From: Halocynthiibacter styelae
Lineage (GTDB): Bacteria > Pseudomonadota > Alphaproteobacteria > Rhodobacterales > Rhodobacteraceae
NCBI RefSeq assembly: GCF_016123485.1
Contig: NZ_JADCKQ010000001.1
Location: 62,001-126,000, forward strand
Direction of reading: 5' to 3'
Length of the DNA: 64,000 nucleotides
In this document: positions 7,269-14,361 of the stretch, piece by piece
Layout: each line of letters starts with the position of its first letter
Numbering within the stretch: position 1 is the stretch's first letter
The notes under the pieces: generated by a model
What the model was told of the DNA's origin: nothing
What the model saw: the letters and a program-made list of their open reading frames with translations, nothing else
The model's database searches: none
Position numbers and translations under genes: made by a program

Positions 7269-7593
7269 GGGTGTGTATTTCGTTCTTCAAAGCGCGAGAA
7301 TCGCAGTTTTCCGTTTGCGCAATTATTTACGGATGAAACGGCCCGTATGAACAGGAAAGGTGCATTGAAGGCGGGTTTTCGCTGTTTTCCTCAAGAAAAG
7401 AAGAAATTCCCATCTGTCAGTTTTGGTTATATTTTCTTACCAAAATATGCAAAGCCCTGTCGCGAAACAACGGGAACGTGGCGTTTTGCCCGAAATATAG
7501 GCTTTTCCGGAAGGCGAAGTCGTCGTAGGGTCACGGCACCTTAAAGTTCCGCACGGCGAATGTTGCGGGCGCAATTCAACGGGAGAGACGTTA
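7269..7593. promoter_or_regulatory. Divergent intergenic region with a 25-bp dyad
   Basis: This 325-bp stretch separates the APH-like gene from the TRAP operon and holds no convincing gene. At 7421-7445 it carries TTTTGGT-N11-ACCAAAA, a perfect inverted repeat in AT-rich DNA, placed about 150 bp before the TRAP start. That fits an operator for the transporter operon. The ribosome site GGGAGAG precedes the ATG at 7594. Confidence 0.45.
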
Positions 7594-8679
7594 ATGGATC
7601 GTCGTTCATTTCTGAGAACATCTGCACTTGGTGGCACCGCTGCTGCTGCTGCTTCTACACTGGCCGCACCTGCTTATGCGACCGGCAACCGCACACTGAC
7701 CATGGTTACTGCATGGGGCCGTGGCCTCGCTGGCGTTTTTGACGCGGCTGAGCGCGCTGCCAACTCTATCAACGCAATGTCCGACGGCAGCCTGACTGTT
7801 GAAATCAAAGCGGCTGGCGAACTTGTTGGCGCGCTGGAAGTGTTTGACGCTGTGACCTCTGGTCAGGCTGACATGTACCACGCGGCTGATTACTACTTTG
7901 TAGGTCAGCACCCTGCATACGCATACTTCACTGCGGTGCCTTTCGGCATGACCGCGCAGGAACTGTCCAACTGGTACTACCACGCCGGCGGCATGGAACT
8001 GCACGACGAGCTGGGCGAAATCTTTGGCCTGAAATCCTTCCTCGCAGGTAACACCGGCGCACAGGCTGGTGGCTGGTTCAACAAAGAAATCCAGACTGCT
8101 GAAGACTTCCAGGGGCTGAAATTCCGTATGCCAGGTCTGGGTGGCCAGGCGCTGTCCAAGCTGGGCGCATCTGTTCAGAACCTTCCGGGTTCCGAAGTGT
8201 ACCAGGCGCTGGCATCCGGCGCGATTGACGGCACCGAGTGGATCGGCCCATGGGCGGACGAAAAAGCCGGTTTCCAGGAAATCACCAAGACTTACTACAC
8301 TGCTGGTTTCCACGAGCCAGGCGCAGGTCTGTCCCTTGCAACCAACCGTGACGTTTTTGATGAGCTGTCCCCAGCGCACCAGAAAATCATCGAAATTGCA
8401 TCCGCAGAAGCCAACCAGTGGAATCTTGCACAGTTCCTCGCGAACAACGGTGAAGCCCTTGTGCGTCTGCAGGCTGGCGGCGTGAAGACCCTCGAATTCC
8501 CTGACGCAGTCTGGGATTCCATGGCGACTGCAACCGGTGAAGTTCTGGACCAGTACATGGATGATGAGCTGTTCGCAAAAGTGCGCGCATCTGTTGAATC
8601 TTCCATGTCCGCATCTTCTGGCTGGCTGACAAAATCCGAAGGTGCATATCGCGCGCAGCGTGACCGCATCATGGGCTAA
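7594..8679 (+). CDS. dctP: TRAP transporter substrate-binding protein, TakP-like
   Basis: A 361-residue periplasmic receptor. The N-terminus MDRRSFLRTSALGG followed by an alanine-rich stretch and AYA is a twin-arginine signal peptide, so the protein is probably exported folded. The mature part has the DctP-type pattern TMVTAWGRGLAGVFDAAERAAN and GLKFRMPGLGGQALSKLG, and closely resembles the TakP type known in Rhodobacter, which binds 2-oxo acids as a dimer. The actual ligand is not shown by the sequence. It is the first gene of a dctP-dctQ-dctM operon, with a strong hairpin after it that could keep its transcript in excess. Confidence 0.92.
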   Translation: MDRRSFLRTSALGGTAAAAASTLAAPAYATGNRTLTMVTAWGRGLAGVFDAAERAANSINAMSDGSLTVEIKAAGELVGALEVFDAVTSGQADMYHAADYYFVGQHPAYAYFTAVPFGMTAQELSNWYYHAGGMELHDELGEIFGLKSFLAGNTGAQAGGWFNKEIQTAEDFQGLKFRMPGLGGQALSKLGASVQNLPGSEVYQALASGAIDGTEWIGPWADEKAGFQEITKTYYTAGFHEPGAGLSLATNRDVFDELSPAHQKIIEIASAEANQWNLAQFLANNGEALVRLQAGGVKTLEFPDAVWDSMATATGEVLDQYMDDELFAKVRASVESSMSASSGWLTKSEGAYRAQRDRIMG

Positions 8680-8702
8680 GCCCATATCGGCTGCTTAATT
8701 TG

Positions 8703-8733
8703 CTCCGGGCCTGTTTAACGGGCCCGGAGTTTT
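8703..8733 (+). terminator. Intercistronic hairpin after dctP
   Basis: CTCCGGGCC / GGCCCGGAG is a perfect nine-pair stem with a nine-base loop followed by TTTT. It lies between the receptor gene and dctQ and probably acts as a partial terminator or 3' stabiliser, giving more receptor than permease transcript. Confidence 0.7.
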
Positions 8734-8804
8734 ACAATGCTGAACCTGAGGATACAGGACAGCAAGACGCGCGGGACAACCGTGCACAGACTGCGGGGGA
8801 CGGG

Positions 8805-9728
8805 ATGCTCGACGGCATTACCTGGTTTTTTACCAACCTGGCCATGGCATTTTATAATCTTGGCTATGCGCTGACACATCCGGGCGGCTGGCTGTCCTGG
8901 GTGCCATATACCAACGGAAAAATGGACGATCTGGAAATCAAGCAATCCTTGATGCGCTTTATCTATTATGGCGGCTCGGTTGAATTTTTCTTCGTCATCT
9001 TTGCGCTTTTCCTGGTGCTGACAATCGTTGGCATTTTCCGCAACCCCTTTATGTGGCGCATGGTACGTGTGACCGAAGGTCTGGCAAACGGTCTGGGCCG
9101 TATTGCGGCCTGGGCTGGTCTGATCATGGTGCTGCAACAGATCATGATTGTGTTTATGCAGCGGATCTTTACCGCTTCCACAATCCCTTATTTCTTTGGC
9201 GAAGGTATGAACAAAGATGTCAGCTGGTGGGCTGAGATGTTGAAGTTCGAAAATGCCATTATCGTCACGCTTTGTGCGACCTACACCTTTGTGCAGGGCA
9301 GCCATGTGCGCGTCGATCTGGTCTATTCCGGCGTGAAATTCCGCACCAAACGTGTGATCGACATGTTCGGCGCGCTGATCTTCATGCTGCCTGCCGCAGT
9401 CCTGACCTGGATGTATGGCTGGTATTTCATGTGGCGCCATCTGGTGGTTCCGAAACCATCGGCCTCTGACAGTCTTGATAAACTGCTGAACAAAGCCCGC
9501 GCCATTCGCTGGAACGTGGAAACCATCGGTTTCAGCCCCTCGGGCTTTGACATGTATTTCCTCTTCAAGATCCTGCTGGTCGCGTTTGCAGGTCTCGTGT
9601 TTATCCACGGCTGGTCTTTCTTCTGGCGCTCTTATCTTGAGTTCCGTGAAGGGCCTGAAAGTGAAGGTAAATACCTTGACAGAGACACCCTCGGTGAGGG
9701 CGAAGAAGCCTACGAAGGCACCCATTAA
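8805..9728 (+). CDS. dctQ: TRAP transporter small permease subunit
   Basis: A 307-residue membrane protein with about four hydrophobic segments (FFFVIFALFLVLTIVGIF, AAWAGLIMVLQQIMIVFM, VIDMFGALIFMLPAAVLTW and LFKILLVAFAGLVFI), the DctQ arrangement. It is longer than classical DctQ (about 160-200) because of an N-terminal extension, as in other TakQ-like subunits. The ATG at 8805 is chosen because GGGGACGGG precedes it and the upstream part of the frame overlaps the intercistronic hairpin. It is followed 16 bp later by dctM. Confidence 0.85.
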   Translation: MLDGITWFFTNLAMAFYNLGYALTHPGGWLSWVPYTNGKMDDLEIKQSLMRFIYYGGSVEFFFVIFALFLVLTIVGIFRNPFMWRMVRVTEGLANGLGRIAAWAGLIMVLQQIMIVFMQRIFTASTIPYFFGEGMNKDVSWWAEMLKFENAIIVTLCATYTFVQGSHVRVDLVYSGVKFRTKRVIDMFGALIFMLPAAVLTWMYGWYFMWRHLVVPKPSASDSLDKLLNKARAIRWNVETIGFSPSGFDMYFLFKILLVAFAGLVFIHGWSFFWRSYLEFREGPESEGKYLDRDTLGEGEEAYEGTH

Positions 9729-9744
9729 GGCAGGATGAAGAGAC

Positions 9745-12099
9745 ATGTTTTTTGGACTTGATGGCGTAGAAGTCGGCCTGATTATCGTTTTCCTCAGCCT
9801 GTTTGCCGGGATTCTTTCCGGCTTTCCGGTGGCCTTCGCAATTGGCGGGGCCGGGGTTATTTCTTTTGCAATTATTGCGAGCCTGGACAGTTCCGGCCTG
9901 CTTGTACACGCGGCGGTGGACACCAGTTCCGAAGCCTATAAACAGCTGACAAATTCGGGGCTTCACCCGGATACGATCAGCCTGTTCAGGTATCCTGATC
10001 TGCCTACGATCGCAGAACCTGTGTTTACACGCGGCTGGGAAACGGCGCTTGATCGCAATATTTCCTTTATCGTCAACCGGATGAACGAACGTGTTCTGGC
10101 CGGTCAGTCGATTGAAACCCTGCTGGCGGTTCTGATGTTTGTTCTGATGGGCATCACTCTGGAACGTTCCAAGATCGCGAATGATCTGCTGACAACCATG
10201 GCAAAGGTCTTTGGCCCGCTGCCAGGTGGTCTTGCGGTATCTGTGGTTGTTGTGGGTGCGTTCCTTGCGGCGTCGACCGGGATTGTGGGTGCAACGGTTG
10301 TGACCATGGGCCTTCTGTCCCTGCCGACCATGCTGCGCAATAACTACAGCCCGGAACTGGCGACCGGCGTGATCGCGGCATCCGGTACACTTGGCCAGAT
10401 CATCCCGCCGTCTATCGTGATTGTTCTGCTGGGCACGCTTGCGGGCGATCTTTACTCTGCCGCGCAGGAAGCCCGTGCACAGGAGGCCGGTTGTTCTGAT
10501 GCATTGACCTATCTGGGCGAGGCTGCGGTTGTTTCCGTGGGCACATTGTTCCAGGCAGCACTTCTGCCCGGGATCCTGCTGGCACTGCTTTATGCGCTGT
10601 ATGCCTTTGGCTATGCCATGTTCCGCCCACATCACGCGCCTGCTGTGCATATTGCCGGATCCGGTGGTGGCGCAACAACACGCGCGCATAGCCTGACCTG
10701 GTTCCTTGCGGTTCCGCTGGGCATCATCGGCTTTGCGATTGCAGCAAGCACATTCAACGTGTCTGGCTCCCAGGCGATCATCGTCGACAGCTATTCTGAC
10801 GTTGGCGCAAGCGCGTCTCTGCGGACAAATGTCGGTGAACAATGTCAGGTGTCTATGATCGGTCTGCACGGCCAGGAAGCCTGGGATATCGCCCTTGCTG
10901 AACAGACAGCGATTGATGAGGCCGGTGGCACACAGCAATCTGTGGCGCTGACCCCTGAGCAGATCGAAGAAACCCGTCTTGCCAAGATCGCTGCAGCCGC
11001 ACCGATCGGATCCGGCATTATGGCGTTTGTTGTGCTCTTTGGTCTGGTTCTGGCGTTTGCCCGCGGTGTTGAACTGCATGGCGATCGTAAGCCACTGATC
11101 ATCGGTGCGATTGGCCTGTTGGGGATGCTGGCGGTGGACGCACTGTTCATCACGCCCGTGACTTCCCCTGGTGTTACCTTCCTCTGGCTGGTGATCCCGG
11201 GTGTTCTGGCGATCTATGGTGCGCGTGAAGCGGCGATTATGCTGGGCCGTAATGATCTGATCCGGGTGGTTTTCCCACCGCTGGTTCTGATCGTGGCGGT
11301 TCTGGGGTCCATCCTTGGTGGCATTACCAACCCGACGCCTGCGGCAGCACTTGGGGCAGGGGGCGCGATCATGCTCGCGGCCTTCCGCAAGCTGCAGGAT
11401 CAGGGCGGCACGGGCCGTGGTGTTCTGGTTACCGCATTCGCAATCGTGGTCATGATCCTTGTGGGCGTGAACTTTGATCTGCGCATGGGCCGGGCCGAGG
11501 TACCGCTTGAAGATATGATCGCTTACGCTGTTGCGATGGCGGCCTGGATCACTGTGATCGTTGGTCTTCTCTGGGCGTGCTGGGTTCTGTGGCGCGGGGC
11601 GGTTCTGTCGCCTGTGGTGCGGGAAACTGCGAAAGTGACTAGTATGGTGTTCACCATTCTGATCGGTTCGCAGCTTCTGAACCTTGTAGTGATCTCCTTT
11701 GGTGGCGAACATTACATTCAGCAATTCCTGAAGAGCTTTGACGATGAATTCACCGTCTTCCTGATCGTGATGCTGGTGTTGTTTGTTCTGGGCTTTGTGC
11801 TTGATTTCCTTGAGATCATTTACATCGTGATCCCGATTGTCGGCCCTGTGATCTACGGCGGCACGATGGATCCGAAATGGGTGACCATCATGATCGCTGT
11901 GAATCTGCAGACAAGCTTCCTGACGCCGCCCTTTGGCTTTGCGCTGTTCTATCTGCGTGGCGTGGCCCCGAAGGAAGTCACCACAGGCCATATCTACCGT
12001 GGGATCATTCCTTTTGTGTTGATCCAGGTTCTTGGTCTCTGGCTGCTCTGGCAGTTCCCAAGCGTGGTCACCATCGTGCCCAACCTGATTGGGCACTGA
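9745..12099 (+). CDS. dctM: TRAP transporter large permease subunit, extended
   Basis: A 784-residue integral membrane protein that forms the transport channel with DctQ. DctM signatures are present: ETLLAVLMFVLMGITLERS, GGLAVSVVVVGAFLAASTG, GVIAASGTLGQIIPPS and, near the C-terminus, PPFGFALFYLRGVAP. Usual DctM is about 425 residues. Here a stretch of about 60 residues after the first segment (SSEAYKQLTNSGLHPDT and on) and a much larger insert around residues 245-490 account for the extra length; the large insert combines membrane segments with a polar loop (SGSQAIIVDSYSDVG to TRLAKIAAAAP) that contains a single cysteine. The ribosome site is AGGATGAAGAG. A strong terminator follows. Confidence 0.9.
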   Translation: MFFGLDGVEVGLIIVFLSLFAGILSGFPVAFAIGGAGVISFAIIASLDSSGLLVHAAVDTSSEAYKQLTNSGLHPDTISLFRYPDLPTIAEPVFTRGWETALDRNISFIVNRMNERVLAGQSIETLLAVLMFVLMGITLERSKIANDLLTTMAKVFGPLPGGLAVSVVVVGAFLAASTGIVGATVVTMGLLSLPTMLRNNYSPELATGVIAASGTLGQIIPPSIVIVLLGTLAGDLYSAAQEARAQEAGCSDALTYLGEAAVVSVGTLFQAALLPGILLALLYALYAFGYAMFRPHHAPAVHIAGSGGGATTRAHSLTWFLAVPLGIIGFAIAASTFNVSGSQAIIVDSYSDVGASASLRTNVGEQCQVSMIGLHGQEAWDIALAEQTAIDEAGGTQQSVALTPEQIEETRLAKIAAAAPIGSGIMAFVVLFGLVLAFARGVELHGDRKPLIIGAIGLLGMLAVDALFITPVTSPGVTFLWLVIPGVLAIYGAREAAIMLGRNDLIRVVFPPLVLIVAVLGSILGGITNPTPAAALGAGGAIMLAAFRKLQDQGGTGRGVLVTAFAIVVMILVGVNFDLRMGRAEVPLEDMIAYAVAMAAWITVIVGLLWACWVLWRGAVLSPVVRETAKVTSMVFTILIGSQLLNLVVISFGGEHYIQQFLKSFDDEFTVFLIVMLVLFVLGFVLDFLEIIYIVIPIVGPVIYGGTMDPKWVTIMIAVNLQTSFLTPPFGFALFYLRGVAPKEVTTGHIYRGIIPFVLIQVLGLWLLWQFPSVVTIVPNLIGH

Positions 12100-12127
12100 T
12101 CGGGTCAGATACCGTTGAAAATAAAAA

Positions 12128-12156
12128 GGCCGCCCTTCGGGGCGGCCTTTTCTTTT
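12128..12156 (+). terminator. Terminator of the TRAP operon
   Basis: GGCCGCCC-TTCG-GGGCGGCC is an eight-pair stem with a TTCG tetraloop, followed by TTTTCTTTT, starting 28 bases after the dctM stop. Confidence 0.92.
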
Positions 12157-12182
12157 GGGGGCTTGCCGGAAAGGCTGTGAAG

Positions 12183-13016
12183 TCAGCCGCTCATCACATC
12201 GGGCAGGGTCAGTTTCGCCACCTGTTCGGCAATCGGATCGCTGGCCAGCGGGTGGTGTTCGAACTCTTCGGTAAATGCAGCGGGATCGTCCAGAGGTTCC
12301 CAGGTGCCATTGCGGTACACCTCAAGTGCCGGAAACTTCGCTTTGTAATCCATCTTCGGGCTGCCCGGCACCCAATAGCCCAGATAGACATAGGGCAGGC
12401 CGGCGTTGCGGGCGATTTCGATGTGATCGAGGATCAGCCAGGTGCCGGGGCTGAATTTTTCACGGTCCGGGTCAAAGAAAGAATAGACCATCGACAGCCC
12501 ATCCTCCAGCACATCTGTCAGACAGACTGCCTTCAGCAGGTCTTCGGTGCCCTCAGGATCCGGCGTGGTATATTCAATGACGCGTGACCGGATTGGGGTT
12601 TCTTCAATCATCGCGGCGAATTCAAAAATATCCATATCCGCCATGCCGCCGTCGGCGTGCCGGGTTTCCAGATAGAGGCGGAACAGATCAAACTGTTCTT
12701 CCGTGGCCCAGGGCGCAGTCGCGCGGCGTGTCAGATCGGCATTACGTTTCATCACGCGTTTCTGGCTGCGGGTGGGTTTGAAATCATCCACCCGGATGCG
12801 CGCGGACATACAGGCACTACATTCCGCACAGGACGGCCGGTACAGCACGTTCTGCGACCGACGGAACCCCTGCCGTGACAGCGTGTCATTCAGCTGCATC
12901 GCACTTTCACCCTGCAGGGCTGTGAACAATTTACGTTCCACCCGCCCATCCAGATATGGACAGGGCTGTGGTGCAGTGACGTAAAACTGTGGCGCGATTG
13001 GCAGGGAATGGCGCAT
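12183..13016 (-). CDS. bpt: Aspartate/glutamate leucyl(arginyl)transferase
   Basis: A 277-residue aminoacyl-tRNA-protein transferase that adds leucine (or arginine) from charged tRNA to N-terminal Asp or Glu of proteins, marking them for ClpS/ClpAP degradation (N-end rule). The N-terminal domain has the cysteine motif [16 protein letters not shown] (residues about 62-77) and the C-terminal GNAT-like domain has [10 protein letters not shown] and [24 protein letters not shown], typical of the Bpt family. The ATG at 13016 ([12 protein letters not shown]) is chosen from the family N-terminus; an upstream ATG would add 16 residues. It stands alone between two terminators. Confidence 0.93.
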   Translation of the reverse strand: MRHSLPIAPQFYVTAPQPCPYLDGRVERKLFTALQGESAMQLNDTLSRQGFRRSQNVLYRPSCAECSACMSARIRVDDFKPTRSQKRVMKRNADLTRRATAPWATEEQFDLFRLYLETRHADGGMADMDIFEFAAMIEETPIRSRVIEYTTPDPEGTEDLLKAVCLTDVLEDGLSMVYSFFDPDREKFSPGTWLILDHIEIARNAGLPYVYLGYWVPGSPKMDYKAKFPALEVYRNGTWEPLDDPAAFTEEFEHHPLASDPIAEQVAKLTLPDVMSG

Positions 13017-13203
13017 CTCTACAGGTATCTCCCCGGATGGTTCGTTAACCGAATGACTGAGCACACAGGATAGCCGGTGGTTATCTTCTATGTAGCAATT
13101 GAACAGAGCTTAACAAGAGCCCATTGAAACGCCAAGCATTTTGCCACGGCAGGGTTAAGAGGCCTCAGTTTGATCCGTGTTTTATACAAATCACCCGGAC
13201 ACG

Positions 13204-13227
13204 AAAAAACCCGCAAGGCTGCGGGTT
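13204..13227 (-). terminator. Terminator of the DUF2852 gene
   Basis: On the minus strand AACCCGCA / TGCGGGTT forms an eight-pair stem followed by a T run (TTTTTTCG), starting about 20 bases after the stop of the 13248-13682 gene. Confidence 0.85.
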
Positions 13228-13247
13228 TCATCTGGATTTTAGGCAGA

Positions 13248-13682
13248 TCAGGCTTCGATTGGTTCGTCTTTTTCCAGGTCTGCTTCTTCTTTGGCACGAC
13301 GGGCACGATCATCCAGGAAGTCATCAAATTCCGTTTTATCGCGGGCTTCGCGCAGGCGGATCATGAAATCTTCAAACGCGCGTTGTTCGTCTTCCAGGCG
13401 GGCAATGGTATCAGCCTTGTAAGTGTCAAAGGCGGTATTGCCGGAACTGTGGAAACCGTGTCGGCGTTTATGAGGGCGGCGGGAAGAGGCACAACTGCCT
13501 GAAAACATGCGTTTACTCCAGATCATATAAGCAAGAAGGGCAAGGCCGACGGGCCAGACAAAGATAAAACCAAGGACCATTGCTGCGATCCAGGCCCCTT
13601 TGCCCCGGTCATCAAGCCAACCTTCCGCACGGGAGAACCAGTTGCCGGAGCTCTCGGAAGGGGTGGCGGTTGCAGTGTGCAT
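13248..13682 (-). CDS. DUF2852 membrane protein
   Basis: A 144-residue protein with one long membrane segment at residues about 31-53 (GAWIAAMVLGFIFVWPVGLALLAYM in outline), a short basic stretch (RRPHKRRH) and a charged, probably coiled-coil C-terminal half that includes RLEDEQRAFEDFMIRLREARDK and ends in acidic residues. This arrangement matches the DUF2852 family of alphaproteobacteria, whose role is not known. Two copies of TGTAAA-N5-TTTACA lie within 106 bp upstream of its start, which makes specific regulation likely. Confidence 0.75.
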   Translation of the reverse strand: MHTATATPSESSGNWFSRAEGWLDDRGKGAWIAAMVLGFIFVWPVGLALLAYMIWSKRMFSGSCASSRRPHKRRHGFHSSGNTAFDTYKADTIARLEDEQRAFEDFMIRLREARDKTEFDDFLDDRARRAKEEADLEKDEPIEA

Positions 13683-13711
13683 ATTTCATCTCCGTTGTGG
13701 CGTTCTGTTGA

Positions 13712-13730
13712 ATGTAAATCATGTTTACAT
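13712..13730. promoter_or_regulatory. Operator-like dyad, copy 1
   Basis: ATGTAAA-TCATG-TTTACAT is a perfect inverted repeat. Its 17-bp core TGTAAA-N5-TTTACA is repeated 58 bp away at 13771-13787. It ends 30 bp before the DUF2852 start, where a repressor would overlap the promoter. Confidence 0.65.
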
Positions 13731-13766
13731 CTTCAAGATTGGCACGACGGCGTCAGATTTCAAGGA

Positions 13767-13791
13767 AAAATGTAAAAGGGTTTTACATTTT
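13767..13791. promoter_or_regulatory. Operator-like dyad, copy 2 / possible terminator
   Basis: AAAATGTAAAA-GGG-TTTTACATTTT is a perfect eleven-pair inverted repeat whose 17-bp core has the same TGTAAA-N5-TTTACA pattern as 13713-13729. It begins six bases after the stop of the deacylase gene on the minus strand, so it could double as an AT-rich terminator stem, but the shared half-sites argue for a protein-binding site. Confidence 0.6.
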
Positions 13792-13796
13792 CTGAT

Positions 13797-14267
13797 TTAT
13801 GACGTGAAATCAGACTGTTCTGTTTTTGTGATTTCTGATAGTACCGCAGGTCTGATTGCGAAAATATGGCGTGGCGTGCCTGCGGCGGCCCAGACAACAT
13901 CAAAATCAGACAGGCGTTTGTCGAAAAATGTGGTGGGGGCAGTCAGATGACCAACAGGGGACACACCACCAATGGCAAAGCCCGTCATCTTGCGCACTTC
14001 ACCCGCGTCTGCGCGCACCAGTTCTTCACCGGCAAGGGCGGATGCCTTTACCGGATCCACCTGATTGCCGCCAGCGGTGATAAACAGAAACAGCCCGCCG
14101 CTTTCTGCGCCCGCAAAAATGATGGACTTCGCGATCTGGTCTATTTCACAGCCTGCCGCCGCCGCTGCTTCTGCCGCCGTGCGTGTGCCTTCGGACATCT
14201 CGACAATCTCAACCACAACACCGGCATCTTCCAGTGCGGCGCGCACGCGTTTTAAGCTTTTGCTCAT
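13797..14267 (-). CDS. YbaK/ProX-like aminoacyl-tRNA deacylase
   Basis: A 156-residue protein of the YbaK/prolyl-tRNA editing fold that hydrolyses wrongly charged tRNA in trans. Visible family features are the N-terminal half with GTRTAAEAAAAAGCEIDQIAKSIIF, the invariant lysine of AKSI, and GFAIGGVSPVGH with the GGVSPVGH signature around residue 100. Length is normal for stand-alone editing proteins. Substrate (Ala-, Cys- or Ser-misacylated tRNA) cannot be told. It is divergent from glnE. Confidence 0.88.
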   Translation of the reverse strand: MSKSLKRVRAALEDAGVVVEIVEMSEGTRTAAEAAAAAGCEIDQIAKSIIFAGAESGGLFLFITAGGNQVDPVKASALAGEELVRADAGEVRKMTGFAIGGVSPVGHLTAPTTFFDKRLSDFDVVWAAAGTPRHIFAIRPAVLSEITKTEQSDFTS

Positions 14268-14361
14268 ATCTGCTCTCCCTCAGTTGCGGGCAGGGAAACC
14301 GATTGCCGCAGAAATGGCAAGACGGCTTGACGATCCATCCGCTTCGCGCCCATTTTCAGGC

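Noticed and set aside
9601-12096. 831-codon open frame antisense to dctM
   Set aside because: It is rich in His, Gln, Asp and Asn as expected from the reverse complement of a membrane-protein gene with strong codon bias; no domain pattern is visible, whereas dctM fits its family.
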